Of a DNA stretch of 64,000 nucleotides, positions 43,983-53,671 are shown piece by piece (position 1 is the first letter of the stretch; each line of letters starts with the position of its first letter). The DNA comes from Izemoplasma sp964435595 (GTDB lineage Bacteria > Bacillota_I > Bacilli_A > Izemoplasmatales > Izemoplasmataceae), in contig CAYSZV010000002.1 in NCBI GenBank assembly GCA_964435595.1, positions 44,108-108,107 of the forward strand. The letters are read 5' to 3'. Made by a program: the position numbers and the translations under genes. Below the pieces are notes generated by a model, which worked only from the letters and a program-made list of their open reading frames with translations, had not been told where the DNA came from and did not search any database.

Positions 43983-44873
43983 CTAGTCTTTTGCTACACC
44001 CAATTCCTCAAGTAGTGTACCAACTAATCTTGGTCTTTCTGCTACTAGTGCACCAACACCAGTTAATGCTTTGATTTTATCTTCAACAGAGCCTTTACCC
44101 CCGGTTACAATTGCACCAGCATGCCCCATTTTTTGACCTTTAGGTGCAGTTCGTCCACCCAAGAAGGCTACCAATGGTTTCGTGAAGATTCCTTGTTCAA
44201 TCGCATCAGCAACTTCTTCTTCCATTGTACCACCTAACTCACCAATTATAACAACAGCTTTTGTTTCTTTATCATTTTCATATAATGGTAAGAACTCAGC
44301 AAATCGTGTTCCTGGTACTGGATCTCCCCCAATACCAATCAATGTTGATACGCCATATCCTGCCTCTACAACCATTGATGTTACTTCATTTGTCAACGAT
44401 CCACTTCTAGTCATAATACCAATACTACCTTTTTTATATACTCGTTCAATCCAATACGGTAAACTACCCATCATTGCTAGTTCCGGACTAATCACACCCG
44501 ATGTATTTCCACCAACAACTGTTGCGCCATGTTCTTTAGCTGCTTGACGAATTCGAATCATATCATGCAATGGAATTCCATCAGCAATCGTTACTATTTT
44601 TTTTATGCCTGCATCTAGCGCTTCCATTACTGCATCGAATGTTAATCTTGGTGGTACAAACAACATTGATGCTTCAATATTATGAAGTGAAACTGCCTTT
44701 TTCACGCTATTATAAACAGGCTTTCCTGCGACAACTTGACCTTCTTTTCCAGGAGTCACTCCACACACTACATCTGTACCCAATTCTATCATATGCTGTG
44801 TCCAAAAGCTTCCTTCTTTTCCAGTAATTCCTTGTACACACACTGTTGTAGTTCGATTTATAAATATGCTCAT
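43983..44873 (-). CDS. ADP-forming sulfoacetate-CoA ligase, alpha subunit (SucD-like)
   Basis: A 296-residue protein homologous to succinyl-CoA synthetase alpha. The CoA-binding Rossmann domain begins with CVQGITGKEGSFW. The phosphorylated histidine is His251 in GHAGAIV. In TCA metabolism it would make succinyl-CoA, but the operon has no TCA gene. With the beta subunit it should turn sulfoacetyl-CoA, ADP and phosphate into sulfoacetate, CoA and ATP (SqwK/SqwL type). The substrate is inferred from context. AAGGAG precedes the start. Confidence 0.82.
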   Translation of the reverse strand: MSIFINRTTTVCVQGITGKEGSFWTQHMIELGTDVVCGVTPGKEGQVVAGKPVYNSVKKAVSLHNIEASMLFVPPRLTFDAVMEALDAGIKKIVTIADGIPLHDMIRIRQAAKEHGATVVGGNTSGVISPELAMMGSLPYWIERVYKKGSIGIMTRSGSLTNEVTSMVVEAGYGVSTLIGIGGDPVPGTRFAEFLPLYENDKETKAVVIIGELGGTMEEEVADAIEQGIFTKPLVAFLGGRTAPKGQKMGHAGAIVTGGKGSVEDKIKALTGVGALVAERPRLVGTLLEELGVAKD

Positions 44874-44875
44874 AT

Positions 44876-45994
44876 CTAGACTCCTTTTGCAATTGAAACA
44901 GCTTTTCTAACTGCTTCTTCTGTATCAAAGATAGGTTCAAGCCCAGCAGCTTTCAATGTTTCAACAGCTTCTGCTTCATTTGTCCCACGAATACAAGTAA
45001 TAATTGGTCGATTAGGTTTCAATTTTGTAATGGCATCAACAATTCCTTTTGCCATGACATCTGCTCTCGCAATTGTTCCAAATGTAACAATTAAAATTAC
45101 TTTCGAAGGTACTTTTAAACATATTTCCATTGATTCCAGTGCTTTTTTGTAGTTTGGTCCACCAAATTCAAGATAATTCGCAATCGTTCCACCTTCATAA
45201 TGAATTAAATCATATACTGTCGTTGTCAACCCTGCTCCCGCACACATAAGTCCAATATCTCCATCAAATTGGATAAATGGAATTCCTTCTTGTGCTGCAT
45301 CATATTCTGCTTCCGTTTTATAATCCGCAAGTTGTTTTTCGTATCTTGTTTGACGGAACATTGAATTATCATCAATCATTAATTTCCCATCACCTGCTAC
45401 AACAGAATTATCAGCTGTAACAAATAACGGGTTGATTTCAACCAATTCAGCATCATATTTATTAAAGATATGGTATAACTTCAAAAATACAGTTCTTAAT
45501 TGTTTCGCTATTGGCACATCTAGACCCAATCCAAACGCTACTCTTGAAGCTTGGTAAGGTAATAATCCGTATCGTAAATCGAAAGGTTCTTTTACAATTT
45601 TTTCCGGATGATTGACTGCTAAATCTTCAATATCTACTCCACCTTCAACGCTTACCATTAACAGACCAGTTGCATGAACTGGATCAACTGTAATTGCACA
45701 GTAAATTTCTTGCTTAATATCAACAGCTTCTTCAATCAACAAACTCCTAATATTCAATTCATGCTCAAATAGTCTTTTGCTTTCTTTCAGCGCTTCTTGT
45801 TCCGTTTTTGTAAACACAACTAATCCAGCTTTGCCACGTCCACCACTTAATACTTGTGATTTGACAACGCAAGGTGTGCCAACAATCTCTAAGGCAGCTT
45901 TTGTTTCTTCATACGATGTGATTAATTCACTATTAGGAATAACAATTCCAGTTTCTTTAAATACTTCTTTTGCTTGATATTCAAATAATTTCAT
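44876..45994 (-). CDS. ADP-forming sulfoacetate-CoA ligase, beta subunit (SucC-like)
   Basis: A 372-residue ATP-grasp protein homologous to succinyl-CoA synthetase beta. KLFEYQAKEVFKETGI begins the ATP-grasp domain. CVVKSQVLSGGRGKAG binds nucleotide, and LVEINPLFV and GDGKLMIDD are the metal/nucleotide segments. The C-terminal flavodoxin-like CoA ligase domain has GGTIANYLEFGGP. It ends two bases before the alpha gene. The pair would give substrate-level ATP from sulfoacetyl-CoA in the last step of the pathway. Confidence 0.82.
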   Translation of the reverse strand: MKLFEYQAKEVFKETGIVIPNSELITSYEETKAALEIVGTPCVVKSQVLSGGRGKAGLVVFTKTEQEALKESKRLFEHELNIRSLLIEEAVDIKQEIYCAITVDPVHATGLLMVSVEGGVDIEDLAVNHPEKIVKEPFDLRYGLLPYQASRVAFGLGLDVPIAKQLRTVFLKLYHIFNKYDAELVEINPLFVTADNSVVAGDGKLMIDDNSMFRQTRYEKQLADYKTEAEYDAAQEGIPFIQFDGDIGLMCAGAGLTTTVYDLIHYEGGTIANYLEFGGPNYKKALESMEICLKVPSKVILIVTFGTIARADVMAKGIVDAITKLKPNRPIITCIRGTNEAEAVETLKAAGLEPIFDTEEAVRKAVSIAKGV

Positions 45995-46004
45995 AATACT
46001 TCAC

Positions 46005-47405
46005 CTACTTGAATTTCTTGAAATAATCACCAAAAATATCTTCATCCGTTGGACGCCAATTTGGTAATAATCCACTAACCCAAGTGATATTTAAGAAATG
46101 TTTAAAACTAATATTCTCAGTTGTAATATTACCTCCCCAACTACCACATCCAAGAGATACAGTTGATGGCATTCCATTAAAGAACGCTCCACCATTCGCT
46201 GCTGCTTGAGGTTGGTTCACTACAATACGACTTGACTTCATATTCAATCCTAAATGATCAATATACTCTTCTTTGAATGTATGAATACCACAAGAATGTC
46301 CAGTACCGTTATTATCAGTTAAGCGAACCAATATCTCGTAGCCTTCTTTGAATGTATTGTATTTGAAAATCGTCATAACTGGAGAAAGTTTTTCTTTACT
46401 AAAGAAGTCTGCTTCAATATTAGAAGCTCCTTCAACTAAGAGTACCTTAGTATTTTTTGGTACAGATATACCAGCATCACGAGCAATTACTTCTGCACTT
46501 CTTGCTACAATACCTGGATTGATTCCACGGTATCCTTTTTTATTCACTTTCCACATATGTTCTTCTAATAACTGTCTTTCTTGATTACTTACCATATAGC
46601 AACCAAGTAATTCAAATTCTTTTATCATATCACCATATACTGATTCTTGAATAATAACTGAATTTTCACTTGAACAAGACGTTGCATAATCAAATGATTT
46701 CGAAGCAAAAATTTTCTTTGCAGCATCGCTTGGAACGGCATCTTCAGCTACAATTTGGACTGAGTTACCCGGTCCAACTCCATATGCTGGTGTCCCACTT
46801 GAATAAGCTGCCCTTACCATTGCACTACCACCAGTAGCTAACACAACATCAACTTGTTGCATTAGCTCATTGGTAGCAGAAATAGAAGGTTGTTCAATTA
46901 TTAGTATTAAATCAGTTGGTGCTCCAACTTTTTCTAATCCTTTTCTCATAAAGTCAACTGCCATTTTCGAACAATTCTTGGCTTTCGGATGAGGTGCAAA
47001 AATAACTGCATTTCTTCCCTTGACTATTGTTATCGCATTACTCGATGGTGTAGCTGTTGGATTTGTTACAGGAGTAAGTGCTCCGACAACGCCAACAGGC
47101 TTTGCAAATTTCTTAATGTTCTTCGTTTCATCAAACTCGACCAAGCCAACGCTTTTCGCACCTTTGATATCCGCCAACACACCCAATACTTTATTCTTAT
47201 GTTTTTTAATTTTATCTTCAACATTTCCCATTTCAGTTTCAGCAACAGCTGCTTCTGCTAATTGTTTAATGTTTTCATCATTGTAAACTTCCCAACCAAT
47301 CGCGATACACACTTCATCAATTTGTTCTTGCGTATAATCTGCAATTTTTGCTTGGGCAATGCGTGCTCTCTCCACAAGAGAAGCAATCATATCTTTACTT
47401 TCCAT
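46005..47405 (-). CDS. sqwD: CoA-acylating sulfoacetaldehyde dehydrogenase
   Basis: A 466-residue aldehyde dehydrogenase of the EutE/SauS group. The catalytic cysteine is Cys244 in FDYATSCSSENS, and ATGGSAMVRAAYSSG lies before it in the NAD domain. The group makes acyl-CoA from aldehydes with NAD and CoA. Sulfoacetaldehyde is the expected substrate because transketolase and RpiB-type genes lie upstream and an acyl-CoA ligase lies downstream. Succinate semialdehyde or acetaldehyde would be alternatives by sequence alone. AAGGAG precedes the start. Confidence 0.82.
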   Translation of the reverse strand: MESKDMIASLVERARIAQAKIADYTQEQIDEVCIAIGWEVYNDENIKQLAEAAVAETEMGNVEDKIKKHKNKVLGVLADIKGAKSVGLVEFDETKNIKKFAKPVGVVGALTPVTNPTATPSSNAITIVKGRNAVIFAPHPKAKNCSKMAVDFMRKGLEKVGAPTDLILIIEQPSISATNELMQQVDVVLATGGSAMVRAAYSSGTPAYGVGPGNSVQIVAEDAVPSDAAKKIFASKSFDYATSCSSENSVIIQESVYGDMIKEFELLGCYMVSNQERQLLEEHMWKVNKKGYRGINPGIVARSAEVIARDAGISVPKNTKVLLVEGASNIEADFFSKEKLSPVMTIFKYNTFKEGYEILVRLTDNNGTGHSCGIHTFKEEYIDHLGLNMKSSRIVVNQPQAAANGGAFFNGMPSTVSLGCGSWGGNITTENISFKHFLNITWVSGLLPNWRPTDEDIFGDYFKKFK

Positions 47406-47417
47406 CTTTTTCTCCTT

Positions 47418-48659
47418 TTATCCTAATAATCCTAACCCTGCAACGACTCCTAAAAATAGAGCGATAAAGGCTAGGGAACTAAATGCTACGATAAACAAAT
47501 TCTTAAACAACGCTTTTTTATCTACTGTTTTAGGTGAACTAGCTAATGCCAATGCACCCATAGTAGAAAATGGTGACATCGTTACGATATGTGATGCAAC
47601 TGCTATTGAAATTGTCAAGACAGTTGGTGATACAACATTTCCTAATTCTGTTGACAGTCCAACTGTTGTTGGGATAAGTGTCGGCATTACAACACCGACA
47701 GCACTAGAAAATATTGACATTACACCTGCTAAGATTGACATAATAGGAACTGCAGTATATTCATTCATTAAACTTGCTAAGAAGTTAGAAATCAGTTCTA
47801 CTCCTCCAACTTCATTTACAACACTAATCAAAACAGCTGTCCCACAAATAAGCAGCAATGTAGACCATGGTATATTGAGAATTGCTTCATTTTGATCTGC
47901 TGCTCCAATCAATAGTAGTAATACTGAAAATACGATTGCAGCAAATCCAACATTTATGCCTCCAACAATTACCCAAATGACCAATAAGAATATCGATACT
48001 AAGGTAATGATTTGATACTTATCAAATCTACCTGCTGACTCAATTTCAACACGATCTCCTCTTAGTTTTAATCCACCTAATACCAAAAATACAATTGCAC
48101 TGAACGTCGTCATAGAAATAACATTCATTATATAAATAGAGTATCCCAAATCTCCAACACCATTTGTCATCGCTAAATCTAAAGCAACAATTCCATTAGG
48201 TGCCAAAGGTGATAAACCTCCTGCAATACTCCCAGTTATAATCAATGTCGACATCATCAGCACTGAAATTCTTGTTTTATAAGCTATGACCAATCCAATT
48301 GGTAATAACAAGGCACTTGTAGAAATGTTTCCAGGGCCAACTGATGCAATAATCAACGCTAAAAAATAGAAGATAATTGGAATGAGTACTTTTCTACCTT
48401 TGCTCTGATATATGATAAATTTCGATATTTTTTCCAAGGTTCCATTTAATTTTGCAATACTAAACAACAATGTAATTCCTACTGTTGTAAAGAATAACTT
48501 AATCGGCCAATAAGAGATAATCGTATTGATCGGAATACCTCCTAGGTAATATCCAATGATCAACGAGAACACCAAAGCGATAAGTCCTACATTAATGTTT
48601 TTCCAAAACCCTAATATAATTGCAACTACAAGTGAAAGTAATGAGAGTATGGCTACCAT
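47418..48659 (-). CDS. MatC/SLC13-type carrier, candidate sulfoacetate exporter
   Basis: A 413-residue membrane protein with about eleven helices, of the dicarboxylate-carrier MatC type in the ion-transporter superfamily. VGPGNISTSALLLPIGLVIA and GVVMPTLIPTTVGLS are the two substrate-loop repeats. The family moves small organic anions. Between the RpiB-type and dehydrogenase genes, the probable role is export of the end product sulfoacetate, as uptake of the sugar is covered by the ABC system. Direction and substrate are inference. Confidence 0.72.
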   Translation of the reverse strand: MVAILSLLSLVVAIILGFWKNINVGLIALVFSLIIGYYLGGIPINTIISYWPIKLFFTTVGITLLFSIAKLNGTLEKISKFIIYQSKGRKVLIPIIFYFLALIIASVGPGNISTSALLLPIGLVIAYKTRISVLMMSTLIITGSIAGGLSPLAPNGIVALDLAMTNGVGDLGYSIYIMNVISMTTFSAIVFLVLGGLKLRGDRVEIESAGRFDKYQIITLVSIFLLVIWVIVGGINVGFAAIVFSVLLLLIGAADQNEAILNIPWSTLLLICGTAVLISVVNEVGGVELISNFLASLMNEYTAVPIMSILAGVMSIFSSAVGVVMPTLIPTTVGLSTELGNVVSPTVLTISIAVASHIVTMSPFSTMGALALASSPKTVDKKALFKNLFIVAFSSLAFIALFLGVVAGLGLLG

Positions 48660-48677
48660 AATTGCACCTCTCTATTA

Positions 48678-49157
48678 CTACTTATTAAAACTATTTTTTT
48701 CGATTTCGCGAACGATAGTTCTAGCTTTTACTAAATTGGCAGCACGCCAATCTTCTAAGTTTTGTGTGAATTCAGTTTCTAAAAATAGTTTTGCCATTTC
48801 AACTCCAACGATAGGTGCGATAATCCATCCACCCATACAAAGTACATTTGCATCGTTTATTGCACGACATTTTTCAGCAGAAAATGTTGTTTCGCATGCA
48901 GCTGCATGTACACCTTCATGCTTATTGGCAACGATACTCATACCCATACCAGTTCCACAAATCAAAATACCTCTTTCATAGGTACCTGCTTGAAATGCTT
49001 TTGCACCTTTTTCAGCGACTTCAAAGAAAGGCAATGCTTTATCTGGATCAAGAGTTCCAATATCATCGAAATCATAATTGTTTTCTTTTAAATATGTTTT
49101 AATTGCTTCTTTTAAATTGAATCCTGATTTATCAGATCCTAAAAATAATTTTCCCAT
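48678..49157 (-). CDS. sqwI: RpiB-family isomerase, probable 4-deoxy-4-sulfoerythrose isomerase
   Basis: A 159-residue protein of the RpiB/LacAB fold. SDKSGFNLKEAIKTYL, GILICGTGMGMSIVANK (catalytic Cys) and CMGGWIIAP match ribose-5-phosphate isomerase B. Here the neighbours are a transketolase pair and a sulfoquinovosidase. In the sulfo-TK pathway an RpiB homologue turns sulfoerythrose into sulfoerythrulose so that a second transketolase round can release sulfoacetaldehyde. A true RpiB role remains possible. Confidence 0.8.
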   Translation of the reverse strand: MGKLFLGSDKSGFNLKEAIKTYLKENNYDFDDIGTLDPDKALPFFEVAEKGAKAFQAGTYERGILICGTGMGMSIVANKHEGVHAAACETTFSAEKCRAINDANVLCMGGWIIAPIVGVEMAKLFLETEFTQNLEDWRAANLVKARTIVREIEKNSFNK

Positions 49158-49172
49158 TGTTTTACCTCTTTC

Positions 49173-50113
49173 TTACTTTCTATCTAGTACACGCAAACAT
49201 GCTTCAACTATGTCTGATGCCATTAAATTATATCGTTTTTGCAAATAATCTTGTTGACCTACTTCACCAAATTGGTCTTTGACACCAACGCGCTCCATTG
49301 GAACGGGATAATTTTCTACTAAAACCTCTGCTACAGCACTTCCAAGACCATTTATAATATTATGGTTTTCAGCTGTGACAATCGCACCAGTTTTCTTTGC
49401 TTCATTAATGACAGTTTGCACATCCAACGGTTTGACAGTATGAATATTAACCAAACTTGCGCTAATCCCTTTATCAGCTAATAGTTTCACTGCTTCCATT
49501 GCTTCAACAACCATGATTCCAGTTGCAAAGATTGTAACATCTGTTCCATCATTGATTGGTGTTGCTTTTCCCAATTCAAATTCTTGGTCTAAATCAAACA
49601 CATCAGCATTATATTTACGTGCTAAACGTATATATAATGGTCCCTTGTGTTCCATAATTTTTGGAAACATATTGTGAAGTTGCACTCCATCCACAGGTTC
49701 GAAAATAGTCATAGTAGGAATGTTTCTCATAATACCTACATCTTCAAAAGACATATGTGTTCCACCATTTAATTGTGCCAAATCCCAGGATCTGATCCTA
49801 CCATTTTAACGTTTAATCTTGAATATGCTACACTCAACATCACTTGATCAAATACACGTCTTGTTGCAAATGGTGTAAAAGAATGTGTAAATGGGATTTT
49901 ACCCATATTAGATAATCCAGCTGCTACACCAATCATATTTGCTTCTGCAACACCAACATTGATTGTTCTTTCAGGAAACTCAGCTGTGAATTTCTTTGTT
50001 CCAAGTGCAGTTGATAAATCTGCTTCAACAATTACTAAGTTATCATTTTTTCTTGCATTTTCGATTAATAGATTTGTATATATATCTCTCATGTTATCTG
50101 TTTTTAAATTCAT
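49173..50113 (-). CDS. sqwH: Transketolase C-terminal subunit, frameshifted
   Basis: The pyrimidine-binding and C-terminal half of a split transketolase. The first part (50113-49769) carries IVEADLSTALG and VGVAEANMIGVAAGLSNMG, then stops after VGSDPGIWHN. The second part resumes with AQLNGGTHMSFEDVGIMRNIP in another frame and runs to 49173. One base is missing next to a TTT run at about 49786. Adding it gives a normal 313-residue subunit. ATGA overlap with the N-subunit gene. Either the pathway is broken here or the base is a sequencing slip. Confidence 0.85.
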
Positions 50114-50925
50114 TTTTGTAACCTCGCAATCGCTTCTTTGACTTGTTCTTTTGTCACTGGCATATTATGAGAACTTAATTTACCCTCACAGAAATATGCA
50201 CCTTTTCCTTTAATTGTATTTAAAATAATCATCGATGGTTTCCCTTTTTCTTCTTTTGCCGCATCGATTGCTTCAGAAATTGCAATAACATCATGTCCAT
50301 CAACTACTTGCACATGCCAATTGAAAGCTTCCCATTTTTTATCAAGCGGAGAAACACCATTAATATCTTTTGTAAATCCATCGATTTGCAACTTATTAAA
50401 ATCAGTAAATGCAATGATTGTGTCTAATTTAGAAGTTCCTGCAAACATTGCTGCTTCCCAAATTTGACCTTCTTGGCTTTCACCATCTCCAATAATCGCA
50501 TATACATAGTTTTCTTTGTGATCCATTTTTAATGCTGTTGCCATACCAACTGCTGCACTAAATCCTTGTCCTAAAGACCCAGTTGTCATATCAATCCCAG
50601 TTGTTTGATTCATATCAGTATGTGATGGTAATTTTGTTCCAGGAAGATTTAACGTATTTAATAATTCCTTATCAAAATATCCTTTTAATGCTAATACTGC
50701 ATATACTGCAGGTCCACCATGACCTTTTGACAATACAAATCGATCTCTACTTGGTAGGGATGGATTTTGTGGATCAATATTCATTTGATCGAAATACAAT
50801 ACTGCCAATGCATCACAAATTGATAGACTGCCCCCAACATGTCCAATTCCTAATGTTCCAATACATTCTAATGTGTTAATGCGAATCTCTTTCGCTTTTT
50901 GTTCTAAATGTGCTCTTTTGTCCAT
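50110..50925 (-). CDS. sqwG: Sulfofructose transketolase, N-terminal subunit
   Basis: A 271-residue thiamine-diphosphate-binding half of a split transketolase. GIGHVGGSLS supplies a cofactor histidine (about 29). GDGESQEGQIWEAAMFAG...N (146-177) is the TPP motif. SKGHGGPAVYA and DMTTGSLGQG are also conserved. In the sulfo-TK pathway SqwGH moves a two-carbon unit from sulfofructose, and later from sulfoerythrulose, to glyceraldehyde 3-phosphate, giving xylulose 5-phosphate each time. TAGGAGG precedes the start. Confidence 0.88.
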   Translation of the reverse strand: MDKRAHLEQKAKEIRINTLECIGTLGIGHVGGSLSICDALAVLYFDQMNIDPQNPSLPSRDRFVLSKGHGGPAVYAVLALKGYFDKELLNTLNLPGTKLPSHTDMNQTTGIDMTTGSLGQGFSAAVGMATALKMDHKENYVYAIIGDGESQEGQIWEAAMFAGTSKLDTIIAFTDFNKLQIDGFTKDINGVSPLDKKWEAFNWHVQVVDGHDVIAISEAIDAAKEEKGKPSMIILNTIKGKGAYFCEGKLSSHNMPVTKEQVKEAIARLQK

Positions 50926-50933
50926 GTTTCCTC

Positions 50934-52274
50934 CTAATATTTACATATCTCAATATTTAAGATATTTCCTAGTATTTCTAATTCTTCACTAATGTCTTTG
51001 TATACAACTACAAAGTGAGGTTCCCACCCATCTGTGACCATTTCACTAATAAGTTGATTGGTATCTCTTGGAACTTGAACAACAACTGAAGTTCCAGAAA
51101 ACTGCTTCGGTTTATCTAATATTTCACCATTCAAGATAAAAAATCTAAACTCACCATTCGGCTTACGCCCAATTCGAAAAATTGTTGCTTGTTTTGCAGG
51201 TCTTAATCCAAATTCCATTGTTGGTCCAATCTTACGATTTGGATGTACTCCTGTTGCTGCGCCTGTATCTCTTCTAGCTAAAGAACATGCCCCAGCACCA
51301 CAATGCCAAAATGTAATTGTATTTTCTGTTTCATCTAAGGAAACAGGATCTCCCAAATATGTTGGTAACCCGCTAAATTTATTCCCAACATACATTGATA
51401 ATGCTCCATATGCATCCGCTTCACAAGCTGCTGCAATACCGTCATCATTTAACATTCCTAATACACCACAAACTGGTGTCCCATAATCTGTGAAGAAGTC
51501 TGGCCAACAACGTGAAGCAATTGCTTTTATATTGTTTTGATCAATATAGGTTTTGTAGACATTGTATAATTTATAAAAATCTACTCGATTCTTTTTCTTA
51601 GTATCTCTAATTCTAACCATACGTGAATCAGCACTTTCTTGTGTTTCTTTGATTTCCTCTTCGCTTAGTTTTTTTGCCATATTCGTCAATTCTCTAGATT
51701 CAACACTTAAGACATTTACCCCAAATGTTTTTGCCATATCTAAGTCGAGTGCTCGACCAAAGCCGAACCCTTCTGGAGTATGTCCAATCATCAGTAAATT
51801 GATATTAGACATATCATATTTCAATTTAGCAGCCTTGATAATCTTGCTTAACTTTTGTTCAATTATTTCTTCTGTCGGAGAACCAAACATGTACAATAGG
51901 TTGTTGTCACACATTTGTTTAAAGGCATTCCCTGCAGAAAATGCTCCTGTTAATGAATTTAGTCTCAAACGACCTCCGTCAATGACAGGTTCTCTTAAAG
52001 TCCATAGTAGAAATTGAGCATTTAATCTTTTAAAAATTTCAGTAGCAAAAGCCGCATTAGCAAAAGTAATATTTTGAACGATTACCAAATCCGGATTCTT
52101 CCCTTCTAAAAACTCTCTTAAAAGATTAATCGATAGAATCATTTCATCTGGTACAATAACGTCTGGCTCAATTGATCTAATTAATTTTATTGATGCATCG
52201 AATTCTCTTTGTGCAGATTCCAAATGGAATGTAGGAACTCCAATTGGGCAATAAATAACTTCAAACTTTTTCAT
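50934..52274 (-). CDS. Sulfoquinovose isomerase (L-fucose isomerase fold)
   Basis: A 446-residue protein of the FucI/AraA-like aldose-ketose isomerase fold. Putative manganese ligands are Glu285 and Asp287 in AACEADAYGALS and His324 in FWHCGAGAC. Similar isomerases (SftI/SqvD type) turn sulfoquinovose into sulfofructose in Firmicutes sulfoglycolysis. No fucose kinase or aldolase is nearby, so L-fucose is an unlikely substrate. It sits behind an intercistronic hairpin after the binding-protein gene. Confidence 0.82.
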   Translation of the reverse strand: MKKFEVIYCPIGVPTFHLESAQREFDASIKLIRSIEPDVIVPDEMILSINLLREFLEGKNPDLVIVQNITFANAAFATEIFKRLNAQFLLWTLREPVIDGGRLRLNSLTGAFSAGNAFKQMCDNNLLYMFGSPTEEIIEQKLSKIIKAAKLKYDMSNINLLMIGHTPEGFGFGRALDLDMAKTFGVNVLSVESRELTNMAKKLSEEEIKETQESADSRMVRIRDTKKKNRVDFYKLYNVYKTYIDQNNIKAIASRCWPDFFTDYGTPVCGVLGMLNDDGIAAACEADAYGALSMYVGNKFSGLPTYLGDPVSLDETENTITFWHCGAGACSLARRDTGAATGVHPNRKIGPTMEFGLRPAKQATIFRIGRKPNGEFRFFILNGEILDKPKQFSGTSVVVQVPRDTNQLISEMVTDGWEPHFVVVYKDISEELEILGNILNIEICKY

Positions 52275-52350
52275 ATAATCACCTTTTTATTTTTCTTGTT
52301 TTATCCGCTTCTCTATGGTCTCTTTAGATAAACACTATTGCATAAAAATC

Positions 52351-52386
52351 CGACCAATAGGACCCTTGTAGGGCACCTATTGGTCG
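52351..52386 (-). terminator. Intercistronic hairpin after the binding-protein gene
   Basis: CGACCAATAGG and CCTATTGGTCG form a perfect eleven-base stem, with CCCT/AGGG inside it. Only a short GATTTTTA follows on the minus strand. It lies between the binding-lipoprotein stop and the isomerase start. It may act as a partial terminator or an mRNA-stabilising end that raises binding protein relative to the enzymes. Confidence 0.7.
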
Positions 52387-52398
52387 AATAATTTATTT

Positions 52399-53613
52399 CT
52401 ACTCAGTAGGCGCTGCCGCTTTTAAATCTGTTTCTAATTGTGTAAGTAATTCTAATGCTGTCATAGTATTCGCTGGGTCTGCACAATCAGCCGCGAAATC
52501 ATTGATAATTGGATACATACCTGGAATCATAACTTGTGCTAGCCAGTCTTGTACATACATTTCATCTGTGTTTGCAATTTCATCTAAGAATACTGCGTAT
52601 TCATCTGCGAAATCACCATATTCAACTGTTGCACCTAATCTAGGAGTTAAGTAAGGAACCCCACCAGTAAATGCGTCATGTTGTGCTCCTTCAGACATCC
52701 AAGCGATAAAATCAGTTGCTTCTGTTTCAGCTCCTGAACCACTAAATGCTGCTAATGATTTTCCACCTAAGATTGTCGCACGATTTGCTCCTTCAGGCAT
52801 TGGTACTACTGCCCAATCAAACGCTGTAATATCTTGGTATCCACTTACATTCCAGTTTCCTGAAATATGGAATCCATATTCACCAGTTTTGAATAAGTTT
52901 GCTGCATTTGATCCTGCATATGGTTCAGCTGCAAATAATCCACTGTCATAGAATCCCATAACCATTTCAACCACGTCAACTGCTGCTTGAGAAGTTAAGT
53001 TAGAACTAGTGTAAGGTGTATCCCAAATTTGCACTCCACCTTGATACAATAAAGGCATCATTCTGTGTGCTTTTGGATCGATTAAACCTGGAGAAGCTAC
53101 TCCAGTTACACCTTGTAATTTAGTCATTTCTGTTTCGAATTCATCCCAAGTCCATACATCTTCACCAGGTGCTGGATAATCAACTGAATTTGCATCTAGT
53201 AATGTTGTATTAACAAACATACCATTTGCAGTAATGTCCATTGGTAAAGAGATTACTTCACCATCATTGTTGTAGAATAAATTTGTAAATCCTGAAGTTG
53301 TGTAAACATCATCAAGAGGCTCAATATTGTCTTTGAAGTTATTCAAATGACCTTCTGTTACACGAGCCAAAGCTGGAGCTTCTCCACCACTAATCATCGT
53401 AGCAAGTCTAGTTTCATAGTCATCATATGGAATTGTAACCAATTCAATAACTACACCAGTTTCTTCTTCATAATCATCTAATAATGTTTGCATAACATCA
53501 CCCTCTGTACCATCACTCCACCATAACATTTGTAGAGTTTCAGTTCCGCCACCACAGGCAGATAAAGCGAATACGCTTAGAACTAAAAGTAAACCTAAAG
53601 CTAATTTTTTCAT
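52399..53613 (-). CDS. ABC transporter sugar-binding lipoprotein, probably for sulfoquinovosides
   Basis: A 404-residue solute-binding protein of the maltose-binding (family 1) type. The signal peptide ends in a LSAC lipobox (about residue 20), so it is tethered to the membrane. WWSDGTEGDVMQTLLDDYEEETGV starts the mature fold, and YGFHISGNWNVSGY is a typical late segment. It should deliver sulfoquinovose or its glycerol glycoside to the two permeases upstream. ATG 53613 follows GGAGG. Confidence 0.85.
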   Translation of the reverse strand: MKKLALGLLLVLSVFALSACGGGTETLQMLWWSDGTEGDVMQTLLDDYEEETGVVIELVTIPYDDYETRLATMISGGEAPALARVTEGHLNNFKDNIEPLDDVYTTSGFTNLFYNNDGEVISLPMDITANGMFVNTTLLDANSVDYPAPGEDVWTWDEFETEMTKLQGVTGVASPGLIDPKAHRMMPLLYQGGVQIWDTPYTSSNLTSQAAVDVVEMVMGFYDSGLFAAEPYAGSNAANLFKTGEYGFHISGNWNVSGYQDITAFDWAVVPMPEGANRATILGGKSLAAFSGSGAETEATDFIAWMSEGAQHDAFTGGVPYLTPRLGATVEYGDFADEYAVFLDEIANTDEMYVQDWLAQVMIPGMYPIINDFAADCADPANTMTALELLTQLETDLKAAAPTE

Positions 53614-53671
53614 AAATTCCTCCATTTTATTTTTTTGTTTATGTTAAATCCTGTTTCTTAAACAGTAATTT

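Noticed and set aside
43983..45994. SucCD-like genes as TCA-cycle succinyl-CoA synthetase
   Set aside because: No TCA gene is present and the pair directly follows a CoA-acylating dehydrogenase in a sulfosugar operon.
47359..47895. 178-codon frame opposite the MatC-type carrier gene
   Set aside because: No ribosome site, and its residue pattern is the antisense reflection of a hydrophobic membrane protein.
50934..52274. L-fucose or L-arabinose isomerase in a fucose/arabinose operon
   Set aside because: No matching kinase, aldolase or regulator; the neighbours are sulfoglycolysis genes.
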